From DASPXK01 sp035637315 (GTDB lineage: Bacteria > Chloroflexota > UBA6077 > JACCZL01), in the NCBI GenBank assembly GCA_035637315.1, contig DASPXK010000019.1, positions 1 through 12,802 of the forward strand: DNA of 12,802 nucleotides, written 5' to 3'. Positions 1 to 6,951 of this stretch are shown here, piece after piece (position 1 is the first letter of the stretch; each line of letters starts with the position of its first letter). The translations under genes were made by a program, and so were the position numbers. The notes beneath the pieces are model-generated. The model saw only the letters and a list, made by a program, of their open reading frames with translations. It made no database searches and had not been told where the DNA came from.

Positions 1-2
1 CG

Positions 3-968
3 AGGCTGCCGCTGCACGGCTTCTCGAGCGAGCAGCTCGCTGCTGTCAGCGGGATGCCGAGTAGCTCGGCCCAGGTCGCCCGTCTCGTCGGCGCGCCCGG
101 CGTGTGCGAGCCGGCGGCTGTCCTCGCGAGCGGCGACGGCGAGCTGGTGGTCGCCAAACGCAAGTCGGCTCGGGCGACTGTAGCCGTCGGCCGCCGTCCC
201 GCGACGGCTCACGCGCCGGCAGTCGGCTGCCTGGCCGTGGTCGGGCTCGGGCCTGGCCGACTCGACTTGACGGCTCCGCTTGCGCGTCGGACGCTTCGAC
301 TGGCGGACGTGATCATCGGGTATCGCGGTTACCTCGGACCGCTCATGGCTGAGATACCCGGAGGGGAGTATCAGGCCTTTGAGCTGGGCCGTGAGGTCGA
401 GCGGGCGCGGGCGGCGATCGAGCGCGCTCGAAGAGGACAGCGGGTCGCCCTCGTGTCGAGTGGGGATGCCGGCGTGTATGGCATGGCCGGTCTCGTCTTC
501 GAGCTGTTGGAGGACCAGGACGATGCGCCGTGCGTTGAGATCATTCCAGGTATTACGGCCGCCCAGGCTGCCGCCGCCCTGCTCGGCGCTCCACTAATGC
601 TCGACTTCGCGGCGATCAACCTGAGCGATCTGCTCGTGCCGTGGGATGCCATCGAGCGCCGTCTCGAGGCCGTGGCCGCGGCCGACCTCGTGATCGCCCT
701 GTACAACCCCGCCAGCAGCCGCCGGCGCGAGCCGCTTGCCCAAGCATGCGATGTGCTCTTGCGGCATCGATCGCGCTCGACTCCTGTCGGCCTGGTCCGC
801 GAGGCTTACCGCCCCGACCAGCGGGTCCGCATCGCCGACCTCGGCGACTTGCCCATGGACGAGGTCGACATGAAGACGATCATCATCGTGGGCAACTCCA
901 GTACGGTCCGCCTCGGCGACCGCCTGGTGACGCGGCGCGGCTACTCGCGAATGAAGAAAGATGGATGA
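3..968 (+). CDS. cobJ: CbiG C-terminal domain fused to CobJ, precorrin-3B C17-methyltransferase (5' end outside window)
   Basis: The frame is open from the first complete codon at base 3, so the gene begins to the left. Bases 3 to about 200 encode HGFSSEQLAAV, LVGAPGVCEPAA and ELVVAKRKSARATVAV, which match the C-terminal domain of CbiG (cobalt-precorrin-5A hydrolase). After a short linker, the rest is a complete CobJ/CbiH methyltransferase. It shows the glycine-rich GLGPG at bases 243-257, SSGDAGVYGMAG at about 456-491, IIPGITAAQAAAA, YNPASSRR and the terminal TIIIVGNSST. CobJ uses S-adenosylmethionine to methylate C17 and contract the corrin ring in the cytoplasm. CbiG acts at the neighbouring step that opens the delta-lactone, so the fusion joins consecutive enzymes. 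An ATG at 54 lies inside the CbiG domain and is not the start. The stop TGA overlaps the next small gene by 8 bases. Whether the CbiG N-terminal domain is present cannot be seen. Confidence 0.93.
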   Translation, partial: RLPLHGFSSEQLAAVSGMPSSSAQVARLVGAPGVCEPAAVLASGDGELVVAKRKSARATVAVGRRPATAHAPAVGCLAVVGLGPGRLDLTAPLARRTLRLADVIIGYRGYLGPLMAEIPGGEYQAFELGREVERARAAIERARRGQRVALVSSGDAGVYGMAGLVFELLEDQDDAPCVEIIPGITAAQAAAALLGAPLMLDFAAINLSDLLVPWDAIERRLEAVAAADLVIALYNPASSRRREPLAQACDVLLRHRSRSTPVGLVREAYRPDQRVRIADLGDLPMDEVDMKTIIIVGNSSTVRLGDRLVTRRGYSRMKKDG

Positions 969-1098
969 CGAGGAGAGCCCGTGGGTGCCGTATCTGGTGG
1001 TGCTGGCCGCGGCCGCGGTCGTCGGCCTTGCGCTCGCCGGCTACGTCTGGGTGAATCGGGCCGAGATCATCCGCGTCCTCACCCAGTCGACCACATAG
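961..1098 (+). CDS. 45-residue single-pass membrane mini-protein, unknown function
   Basis: This ATG frame overlaps the end of cobJ by 8 bases (ATGGATGA), an arrangement typical of translational coupling. The predicted product has an acidic start (MDDEESPWVPY), one hydrophobic helix of about 20 residues (LVVLAAAAVVGLALAGYVW) and a short hydrophilic tail (NRAEIIRVLTQSTT). This suggests an inner-membrane protein with its N terminus outside and a small internal tail. I do not recognise a family. It is not clearly CbtB, the small cobalt-transporter subunit, because it has no histidines. Its position after cobJ suggests expression with the cobalamin genes. It ends 16 bases before the convergent peroxiredoxin gene. 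The existence of the gene is inferred from overlap and composition only. Confidence 0.5.
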   Translation: MDDEESPWVPYLVVLAAAAVVGLALAGYVWVNRAEIIRVLTQSTT

Positions 1099-1114
1099 GA
1101 CGCTGGGAGCGCGG

Positions 1115-1579
1115 TCACGGAAGGGCGGCGACCTTCTCGAGCACCTCGGCGTAATGGTCGGGGTTGCGGGCGTCGAACGCGGTGTTCTTGAAGCGGATGA
1201 CTCCATCGCGGTCGATGATGAACACGGACCGTTGGGGCGCATCGCGCTCGGCATTGTGGACCCCGTACAGGCGCGTGACCTTCATGCCCCAGTCGGCCAG
1301 CAGCGGGAACGGGAGTCCGCCCAGCGACTCGGCATAGGCTTTGTGGGCCCAGGTATGGTCGCCACTGATCCCAAACAAATCAGCCCCGGCCTCGGTGACC
1401 TGGTCGTAGACCGCCTTAAAGGAGGTCAGCTCGTGCGTTCAGCCAGGCGAGAAGTCGAAGACGTAGAACAGCAACATGACCTTCTTGCCGCGCTGCTCGG
1501 AAAGCTGGACCTCGCGATCGGTGTGCGCGGGTAGCTTGAAATCGGGGGCGGCGCTCCCCACCTCAGCCTCGGCGATCAT
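1115..1579 (-). CDS. Selenocysteine-containing peroxiredoxin (AhpC/TSA family, AhpE/BCP-like)
   Basis: One frame on the minus strand encodes a complete thioredoxin-fold peroxiredoxin of 154 residues, interrupted only by a TGA at codon 47 (bases 1441-1439). N-terminal marks are VGSAAPDFKLPA (residues 7-18) and the strand KKVMLLFYVFDFSPG (32-46). The TGA follows, then THELTSFKAVYDQ (48-60), DLFGISGD, FPLLADW and QRSVFIIDRDGVIRF, which carries the expected active-site arginine. In this family residue 47 is the peroxidatic cysteine (S/T-x-x-C-T-x-E). The TGA sits exactly there with both flanks in frame, so I read it as selenocysteine. No other cysteine is present, implying a one-residue (1-Cys-type) enzyme that reduces peroxides with an external thiol. 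The start at 1579 is supported by GGAGGG six bases upstream and a promoter at 1610-1638; an ATG at 1654 lies upstream of that promoter. A TGC-to-TGA nonsense mutation or sequencing error remains possible. Confidence 0.85.
1439..1441 (-). other. In-frame TGA read as selenocysteine (Sec47)
   Basis: The codon replaces the peroxidatic cysteine of the peroxiredoxin at 1115-1579. Five other genes in this window end in TGA, so the organism does not generally reassign UGA. Decoding would need a SECIS hairpin in the downstream mRNA plus SelA/B/C/D, none of which is encoded in this window. Confidence 0.75.
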
Positions 1580-1585
1580 CTGGCA

Positions 1586-1591
1586 CCCTCC
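1586..1591 (-). promoter_or_regulatory. Ribosome binding site that sets the peroxiredoxin start
   Basis: GGAGGG on the minus strand lies six bases before the ATG at 1579. It selects this start over the in-frame ATG at 1654, which lies upstream of the predicted promoter. Confidence 0.7.
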
Positions 1592-1609
1592 GCTAGCTAG
1601 ATCGTCCGT

Positions 1610-1638
1610 ATTGTGCGGCATCGCCCGCCCTTTGTCAC
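1610..1638 (-). promoter_or_regulatory. Sigma70-type promoter of the peroxiredoxin gene
   Basis: On the minus strand, GTGACA (1638-1633, five of six matches to TTGACA) is followed by a 17-base spacer and CACAAT (1615-1610, four of six matches to TATAAT). Transcription would start near 1603 and give a leader of about 24 bases that carries the GGAGGG site. The spacing is ideal, but the call rests on consensus matching only. Confidence 0.55.
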
Positions 1639-1658
1639 CCCAGCGTAGTCCCAAAGGT

Positions 1659-1758
1659 GGCCGAGATGGCCGAGATGGCCGAGATGGCCGAGATCACTAG
1701 GATGACCCGGATGGCCAAAGTTGGCCAAGACGGCCAAGGCGGCCAAGGTGGCCAACGG
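1659..1758 (+). repeat. Degenerate 9-bp tandem repeat, about 11 units
   Basis: Four perfect copies of GGCCGAGAT (1659-1694) are followed by two diverged units (CACTAGGAT, GACCCGGAT) and five GGCCAA-type units (GGCCAAAGTT, GGCCAAGAC, GGCCAAGGC, GGCCAAGGT, GGCCAACGG). The array lies between the divergent peroxiredoxin and his genes, upstream of both. Bases 1713-1726 (GGCCAA-AG-TTGGCC) form a small perfect inverted repeat inside it. Its function is unknown; it may be a slippage-prone array or a clustered protein-binding region. Confidence 0.85.
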
Positions 1759-1814
1759 TGTGCATGCCAACATGTTTCGGGGAGTGGAGCGACCAAGCTG
1801 CCAGGGCCACGTGT

Positions 1815-1820
1815 TAAAAT
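1815..1820 (+). promoter_or_regulatory. Possible -10 element for the his operon
   Basis: TAAAAT matches five of six bases of TATAAT in an otherwise GC-rich stretch and lies about 58 bases before the first his-operon ATG. No convincing -35 hexamer is present at 16-19 bases spacing, so this is weak. I see no ribosome binding site of note, no tRNA-like element and no clear leader peptide in the rest of 1580-1877. Confidence 0.25.
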
Positions 1821-1877
1821 CGATGGCCCTGTACAGCGGGGCCTTTCCCACGATGGCTGAGCACCACGGACCAGGTC

Positions 1878-3410
1878 ATGGACACGCTCGAGATTCAACG
1901 GGTCCGGGGGACCAACGACGTCATCCCACCCGAGAGCGCGCTGTTGAGCGAGCTCGCTCGGAATCTGCGCGCCCATTTCGAGCTGTACGGCTATCAGGCT
2001 ATCGATACGCCACTGATCGAGAACCTCGACCTTTTCCTTCGGAAATCCGGCGAAGAGATCGCGGCCCGAATGTATACGTTCACACACTGGAACCGGAAGC
2101 TATGCTTGCGACCGGAGTTCACCGCTTCGGTGATGCGGGCGTACGTCAACCATCTCCAGGACCGCTCACTGCCTGTGCGGCTGCACTACGCCGGGCCCAC
2201 TTTTCGGTACGAGAAGCCACAGCGCGGCCGCTATCGCCAGTTCACCGAGGTTGGCCTCGAGTGCATCGGCGGTGAGGGGGCGGCCGCCGACGCCGAGGTC
2301 CTGGCGGCCGCCTGCGGCGCGCTCCGAGCGGTTGGGCTGAGGCGCTATCGGCTGGTGGTCGGTCACCTCCAGGCTGTCCTCCAGCTTCTCCGCCAGCTCG
2401 GTATCGAGGAGCACGGCCAGGCCCTGATCCTCGGCGACATGGAGAACCTGGCGCGCCGACGGGCCGACCGCGAACAGGTGGTCAATCGAGTCCTGGCCCT
2501 GATGGGCGTCGGATCGATGGATGGCGAGGAGTCGGCGGAAGACTCCGGCCTATTGCCCTCGCTGATGGCCGAGTTCGGCTCGGAGGGCGCTGCCCACGTC
2601 GCAGCCGATCTGCTCGGCCGAGCCAATCTGGTCCTGGAGGGAGGCAGCCGGTCCCCAGAGGAGATCGTCGAACGATTGCTGTCCAAGGCCAGCCGGCCCG
2701 ACCCGACCGAACAGGTACGTCGGGCGACGGACTTCATCGTGCGTCTACACCAGCTAGCCGGCCCGCCGCCTGAAGTGTTCGGCCGGCTCGAGGCGCTGCT
2801 TGTCCAGCATGGGCTCAAGCCCGAGCCGCTGCGGGAGGTAGAACGGGCGCTGACCCTGTTCGATCGTCACGAGCTTGGCAAGTCTGAAGTGATCGTGGAC
2901 CTCGGCCTCGGCCGTGGTCTGCGCTACTACACCGGCCTGGTTTTTGAGATCTACCACGACGGCACGGGCGGGGCTGCCAGCCAGCTGTGTGGCGGCGGGC
3001 GTTACGACGATCTCGTACGCTCGCTGGGTGGTCGCGACCAGGTCCCGGCGGTCGGCTTCAGCTTCGGGCTCGAGCGGGTCAGGCTAGCGCTCGACTCCGA
3101 ACAAGGCGCCGAGCCGCGGGCGTGGGAGGTGGACGCGCTGGTGGTTGCATTGGAAGCCGAGGACGAGCCAGACGCGGTCGGTTTAGCCAGCGAGCTGCGC
3201 GAGGCCGGCATCACGGTCGAGCTGGACGTCCGCCGGCGGGGAGTCAAGGCCAACCTGCGTCACGCCGATCGGCAGCGCATTCCGCTGGTGGTCATCTATG
3301 GCCAGCGCGAGCGCGAGCAGGGCCGGCCAGTGGTGCGCGATATGCGAACTCGCCAGGAGGTGCAGGTCGAACGATCTGATCTGCTGGCCGCCGTTCGAGA
3401 TCGGCTATGA
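1878..3410 (+). CDS. Histidyl-tRNA synthetase-family protein (HisS-like, possibly HisZ-type) heading the his operon
   Basis: This is a 510-residue class II synthetase fold. Visible parts are the N-terminal RGTNDVIPPES (10-20), the histidine-binding CLRPEFT (76-82), motif 2 FRYEKPQRGRYRQFTEVGLE (109-128), GRGLRYYTGLVFE (345-357), CGGGRYDDLV (371-380), motif 3 AVGFSFGLERV (391-401), and a C-terminal anticodon-binding-like domain from about 417. The C-terminal domain and motif 3 favour HisRS. Against this, the conserved glutamine of motif 2 (FHQ in HisRS) is glutamate 124, the usual RGLDYY is RGLRYY, RPEGT is RPEFT, and a long helical insert (about 195-335) makes it longer than the usual 420 residues or so. 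VGLECIGG and VVGHLQAVLQLL look more like HisZ. The stop overlaps hisG (ATGA), placing it in histidine synthesis. It is therefore either the tRNA ligase or a regulatory or sensing paralogue, and sequence alone does not decide. Confidence 0.85.
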   Translation: MDTLEIQRVRGTNDVIPPESALLSELARNLRAHFELYGYQAIDTPLIENLDLFLRKSGEEIAARMYTFTHWNRKLCLRPEFTASVMRAYVNHLQDRSLPVRLHYAGPTFRYEKPQRGRYRQFTEVGLECIGGEGAAADAEVLAAACGALRAVGLRRYRLVVGHLQAVLQLLRQLGIEEHGQALILGDMENLARRRADREQVVNRVLALMGVGSMDGEESAEDSGLLPSLMAEFGSEGAAHVAADLLGRANLVLEGGSRSPEEIVERLLSKASRPDPTEQVRRATDFIVRLHQLAGPPPEVFGRLEALLVQHGLKPEPLREVERALTLFDRHELGKSEVIVDLGLGRGLRYYTGLVFEIYHDGTGGAASQLCGGGRYDDLVRSLGGRDQVPAVGFSFGLERVRLALDSEQGAEPRAWEVDALVVALEAEDEPDAVGLASELREAGITVELDVRRRGVKANLRHADRQRIPLVVIYGQREREQGRPVVRDMRTRQEVQVERSDLLAAVRDRL

Positions 3411-4456
3411 GTGGGCGCGCACCAACCGTCGAGCCGGTTCTCCGAATGGCTCTGCCCTCCAAGGGCATGGAGGAGGACACGCTCGTGTTCCTGCAGGCGT
3501 GTGGGCTCGAGGTCAATCGGACCAACCCGCGCCAGTACCGGGCGACGATCCCGGGCCTGCGGGGAGTGGAGGTGCTGTTCCAGCGCGCCAGTGACATCTT
3601 CTCGAAGGTCGAGGAGGGCAGCGTCGACCTGGGGATCACCGGCTACGACGTCGTTCGCGAGCACCAGCGCGACGAGGACGGCGTGGTGATGCTGCAGCCA
3701 GAGCTGGGCTACGGCTCGTGCGCGCTGGTCCTGGCGGTCCCAGAAGGCTGGATCGACGTGAGCAGCGTGACCGACGTGGCAGAGATCTCCGCCGAGCTGC
3801 GGGCCAAGGGCCGCGAGCTGCGGGTGGCGACCAAGTACCCCAACCTCACCCGCCAGTTCCTCTTCGACCACGGCATCAATTATTTCGCCCTGGTCGAGTC
3901 GAGCGGGGCGCTCGAGGCGGCCCCGGCCCTCGGCGCGGCCGACGTGATCTGTGACCTGGTCACCAGCGGCGTGACCCTTCGGGAGAACCGCCTCAAGCGG
4001 GTCGCCGGCGGCACCATCCTGGACTCCCAGGCGTGCCTGATCGGTAATCGAGCAGCGCTGCGCGAGTGTGAGGAGAAGCTCCAGATCGCCCGCCACATCC
4101 TCGAGCTAATCGAGGCCCAGATGCGCTCGCGCCAATACTATTCGCTGACCGGCAACATCCGCGGCGAGTCGGCCGAGGCGGTCGCGCGGCGAGTGACCAG
4201 CCACGCGGAGGTAGCCGGCCTGCGGGGCCCGACGATCTCCAAAGTCTATCCCAAGATGGGTGCCGAGGAGGGCTGGTTCGCCGCGACGGTGGTGGTGCAG
4301 AGCAACTTGCTGCTGCGCGCGGTGGACGCTCTGCGACGAGCCGGCGCGAGTGAGGTCACCGTAGGCCCGCTCCGCTACGTTTTCGAGAGCAAGTCCTGGA
4401 GCTTCGAGGCATTGCGCCGCCAGCTTGTCGCTCGGAGCGGCGAGGACGAGCGGTGA
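3407..4456 (+). CDS. hisG: ATP phosphoribosyltransferase, long (HisGL) form
   Basis: HisG catalyses the first, committed step of histidine synthesis, joining ATP and PRPP to give phosphoribosyl-ATP. The 349-residue product has MALPSKGMEEDTL (14-26), ASDIFSKVEEGSVDLGITGYD (61-81), LRVATKYPNLTRQF (138-151) and the PRPP-binding region ESSGALEAAPALGAADVICD (164-183), followed by LVTSGVTLREN. Residues about 225-325 (ending TVGPLRYVFE) form the C-terminal ACT-like domain that marks the long form, which is normally hexameric and inhibited directly by histidine. The start at 3407 overlaps the previous stop as ATGA and adds about 13 residues before the conserved core; an internal ATG at 3446 is an alternative. 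The stop overlaps the GTG of hisD. A long form would not be expected to need a HisZ partner. Confidence 0.95.
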   Translation: MSGRAPTVEPVLRMALPSKGMEEDTLVFLQACGLEVNRTNPRQYRATIPGLRGVEVLFQRASDIFSKVEEGSVDLGITGYDVVREHQRDEDGVVMLQPELGYGSCALVLAVPEGWIDVSSVTDVAEISAELRAKGRELRVATKYPNLTRQFLFDHGINYFALVESSGALEAAPALGAADVICDLVTSGVTLRENRLKRVAGGTILDSQACLIGNRAALRECEEKLQIARHILELIEAQMRSRQYYSLTGNIRGESAEAVARRVTSHAEVAGLRGPTISKVYPKMGAEEGWFAATVVVQSNLLLRAVDALRRAGASEVTVGPLRYVFESKSWSFEALRRQLVARSGEDER

Positions 4457-5811
4457 GTGGGCTGCCGATCGCTCGTTTCGACGACGTAGCCGACGCCCGC
4501 CGGGTCTTGCTGGCCCGCCGGGCCCTGGAGGACACGACGCTTCCGGAGGCGGTCGTCGCCAAGATCCGCGAAGTGTTTGGCGAGGAGTTGAGCCCAGCCC
4601 AGGTTGTCGAGCGGGTCCTGGCCGACGTACGAGCCGAGGGAGACGCCGCGGTCAGGCGGTATACCCGCCTGATCGACGGCCGTGAGCTGGACGAGCTACG
4701 GGTGCCGCCAGCCGCGATCGACGCCGCGGTCGCCCGAGTCCCCTCGACCGTGTACGCGGCCCTGGAGACGGCCGCCAAGCGGGTACGGGAGTATCACGAA
4801 AGGGCACGGCGCAACTCGTGGATCGACTTCCAGGGCGACGGCGCGACCGGCCAGCTCATCCGCCCGTTGGCTCGGGTCGGCATCTACGCTCCGGGCGGAC
4901 GGGTGCCCTACCCAAGCTCGGTCCTGATGGCGGCCGTGCCCGCCCGAGTGGCCGGCGTTCGCGAGATCGTCATGGCGTCGCCCCCAGGGTCAGATGGCCA
5001 GGTGCCCCCGGCACTGCTGGTGGCAGCCCGGATCGCGGGAGTCGACGCCGTCTACCGAATGGGCGGGGCTCAGGCGATTGGCGCATTCGCCTTCGGCACG
5101 CAGTCGGTGCCGCGCGTCGACAAGATAGTCGGACCGGGCAACCTTTTCGTCGCGCTCGCCAAGCGGATGGTGTTCGGGCAGGTCTCGATCGAGGGCCTGG
5201 CCGGGCCGACCGAGTGTGTCCTGGTCGCCGACGAGAACGCCAACCCGCGTTTCCTGGCCGCCGACTTGATCGCGCAGGCCGAGCACGATCCGCTGGCCCA
5301 GCCGGTCCTGCTGTGCACCTCGCGCGCGCAGATCGACCGCACGCTGGCCATCGCAGGGGAGATGCTGGAGACGGCACCCCGAGCCGAGATCATCCGCGAG
5401 TCGGTCGCTGCCCGCGGCGCGGCCGTGCTGGTCCCGAGCGTCGAGGCGGGCATCGCGCTGGCCAACGAGTATGCCCCGGAACACCTCTGCCTGTGCGTGC
5501 GCGACCCCTGGTCGAAGCTGGGCCTGGTGGAGAACGCGGGGGGTGTCTTCGTCGGCGACATGTCCGCGGAGAGCATCGGCGATTACACGGCCGGCCCAAG
5601 CCACATCATGCCGACCGGCGGGACGGCCCGCTTCAGCTCGCCGTTGAACCTCGACGACTTCGTCAAGATCACGTCGGTCTTCGCCTTCGGCCCGGCCGAC
5701 CTGCGGCGGCTCGGCCCGCCGGCCATCGAGATCGCGCACGCCGAGGGCCTGTACGCCCACGCCGAGGCGATCGAGGTCCGCCTGAGGGAGATCGATGGCC
5801 AGCCAGCCTGA
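4453..5811 (+). CDS. hisD: Histidinol dehydrogenase
   Basis: HisD performs the last two oxidations of the pathway, L-histidinol to L-histidine, with NAD and zinc. The 452-residue product is full length. Key marks are RVGIYAPGGRVPYPSSVLM (141-159), YRMGGAQAIGAFAFGT (201-216), DKIVGPGN (223-230) and GPTECVLVAD (251-260). Expected zinc ligands are Gln275 and His278 (in IAQAEHDP), Asp377 (in IGDYTAGP) and His436 (in GLYAHAEA). The catalytic Glu343-His344 pair lies in EYAPEHL. The usual NHVLPT is SHIMPT here, a mild change. The start is GTG at 4453, overlapping the hisG stop by four bases (GTGA), with GAGGA six bases upstream at 4442-4446. The stop lies 17 bases inside hisC. Confidence 0.97.
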   Translation: MSGLPIARFDDVADARRVLLARRALEDTTLPEAVVAKIREVFGEELSPAQVVERVLADVRAEGDAAVRRYTRLIDGRELDELRVPPAAIDAAVARVPSTVYAALETAAKRVREYHERARRNSWIDFQGDGATGQLIRPLARVGIYAPGGRVPYPSSVLMAAVPARVAGVREIVMASPPGSDGQVPPALLVAARIAGVDAVYRMGGAQAIGAFAFGTQSVPRVDKIVGPGNLFVALAKRMVFGQVSIEGLAGPTECVLVADENANPRFLAADLIAQAEHDPLAQPVLLCTSRAQIDRTLAIAGEMLETAPRAEIIRESVAARGAAVLVPSVEAGIALANEYAPEHLCLCVRDPWSKLGLVENAGGVFVGDMSAESIGDYTAGPSHIMPTGGTARFSSPLNLDDFVKITSVFAFGPADLRRLGPPAIEIAHAEGLYAHAEAIEVRLREIDGQPA

Positions 5812-6928
5812 GGTCGCCCGGCCCGGCGTGCGACGCTGTGTCGAGGAGATGGCGGCCTACGCCGGGCCAGAGGACCCGGGAGAGCTGGCCGCGCGACTCG
5901 GACGTCCGGTCGACAGCATCGTCAAGCTGGACGCCAACGAGAACCCATACGGGCCGTCGCCGCTCGTATCCGAGGCGCTAAGCCAGTTCGACTCGTACCA
6001 CATCTACCCTGACTCGGCCCAGCGCGAGGATCGCGCTGTCCTGGCTGAGTACCTGGGCGTGCCGCCTGAACACCTGATGCTGGGTAATGGCTCGGATGAG
6101 ATCATCGATCTGCTGATGCGCGCCTTTCTCGACCCCGGCGACGAGATCCTGGACTTCCCACCCTCATTCGGGATGTACGGCTTCAACGCGCAACACCAGG
6201 ACGCGCGGGTGGTCCAATTGGACCGCGATCCACCTGAGGCGGGCTTCGGTGTCCCAATCGAGCGCGCGCTGGCCGCGATTACGCAGCGCACGAAGCTGGT
6301 CCTACTGACGTCGCCCAACAATCCGACGGGCAACACGACGGAGCCATCGGACGTCCACAAACTGCTGGCGAGCGGCAAGGTTGTGGTCCTGGACGAGGCG
6401 TACGCCGAATTCGCCACTGCCGATGGCCAGGGCTTCAACTCAATGCTTCGCGAGGTACTCGATCGCCCCAATCTGGTCGTCCTGCGGACGTTCAGTAAGT
6501 GGGCTGGCCTGGCCGGCCTTCGGCTCGGATACGGCGTCCTGCCGCTCTGGATCGCCGACCATCTCTGGAAGCTGAAGCCCCCTTTCAACGTCAATCTGGC
6601 CGCCCTGGTCACCATGCGCGAGTCGCTGGCCGATCGCGACTATTTGCTGGCGAACGTGCGTCGGATCGTCGAGGAGCGCGATCGCCTGTACGGCAAGCTG
6701 GCGAGGGTGCCGATCCTGAGGCCATACCCGAGCCGCTCCAACTTCATCCTCTGCGACGTGGTCGGCATGGAAGCACGCGAGCTGCGCGCAAGGCTTGCCG
6801 AGCGCGGAATCCTGACCCGCTTCTACGACACCCCTCGTCTCCAGAGCTGCTTGCGCATCTCGGTCGGCAAGCCAGAACACACGGATGCCCTGCTCGAGGC
6901 GCTCGCGACGATTGTGGGCAAGCTCTGA
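5795..6928 (+). CDS. hisC: Histidinol-phosphate aminotransferase
   Basis: This PLP enzyme transfers an amino group from glutamate to imidazole-acetol phosphate. The 377-residue product has the substrate-side KLDANENPYGPSP (44-56), LGNGSDEIIDLLMRAF (96-111), the PLP-phosphate-binding SPNNPTGN (173-180), DEAYAEF (200-206), and the Schiff-base lysine Lys235 in RTFSKWAGLAGLRLGYG. The end has SNFILCDV and the HisC-type LRISVGKPEHTDALLEAL. The gene overlaps the end of hisD by 17 bases. GAGGGAG lies four bases before the ATG, so it can be initiated independently while remaining in the operon. It appears to be the last gene of the operon; a small hairpin follows at 6952-6969. Confidence 0.97.
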   Translation: MASQPEVARPGVRRCVEEMAAYAGPEDPGELAARLGRPVDSIVKLDANENPYGPSPLVSEALSQFDSYHIYPDSAQREDRAVLAEYLGVPPEHLMLGNGSDEIIDLLMRAFLDPGDEILDFPPSFGMYGFNAQHQDARVVQLDRDPPEAGFGVPIERALAAITQRTKLVLLTSPNNPTGNTTEPSDVHKLLASGKVVVLDEAYAEFATADGQGFNSMLREVLDRPNLVVLRTFSKWAGLAGLRLGYGVLPLWIADHLWKLKPPFNVNLAALVTMRESLADRDYLLANVRRIVEERDRLYGKLARVPILRPYPSRSNFILCDVVGMEARELRARLAERGILTRFYDTPRLQSCLRISVGKPEHTDALLEALATIVGKL

Positions 6929-6951
6929 GCCTAAGCCACCATAGCGTTGTC

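Noticed and set aside
1115..1378. Peroxiredoxin as two separate genes split at the TGA
   Set aside because: The downstream part has no ribosome site and would lack the whole N-terminal half. The two parts are in the same frame and form one domain.
1580..1654. N-terminal extension of the peroxiredoxin from ATG 1654
   Set aside because: The extension has no family similarity and starts upstream of the predicted promoter. The ATG at 1579 has a well-placed GGAGGG.
1659..1758. Repeat array as a CRISPR
   Set aside because: Units are about 9 bp and contiguous, with no spacers, and no cas genes are present.
1635..2087. Long minus-strand frame covering the 9-bp repeat and the start of the his operon
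   Set aside because: It encodes a low-complexity (GHL)n stretch from the tandem repeat and runs antisense to the conserved start of the HisRS-like gene. No family resemblance.
4818..5981. Long plus-strand frame across hisD and hisC in another phase
   Set aside because: The product is Arg/Gly/Pro-rich, typical of an out-of-frame reading in high-GC DNA, and overlaps well-conserved hisD and hisC.
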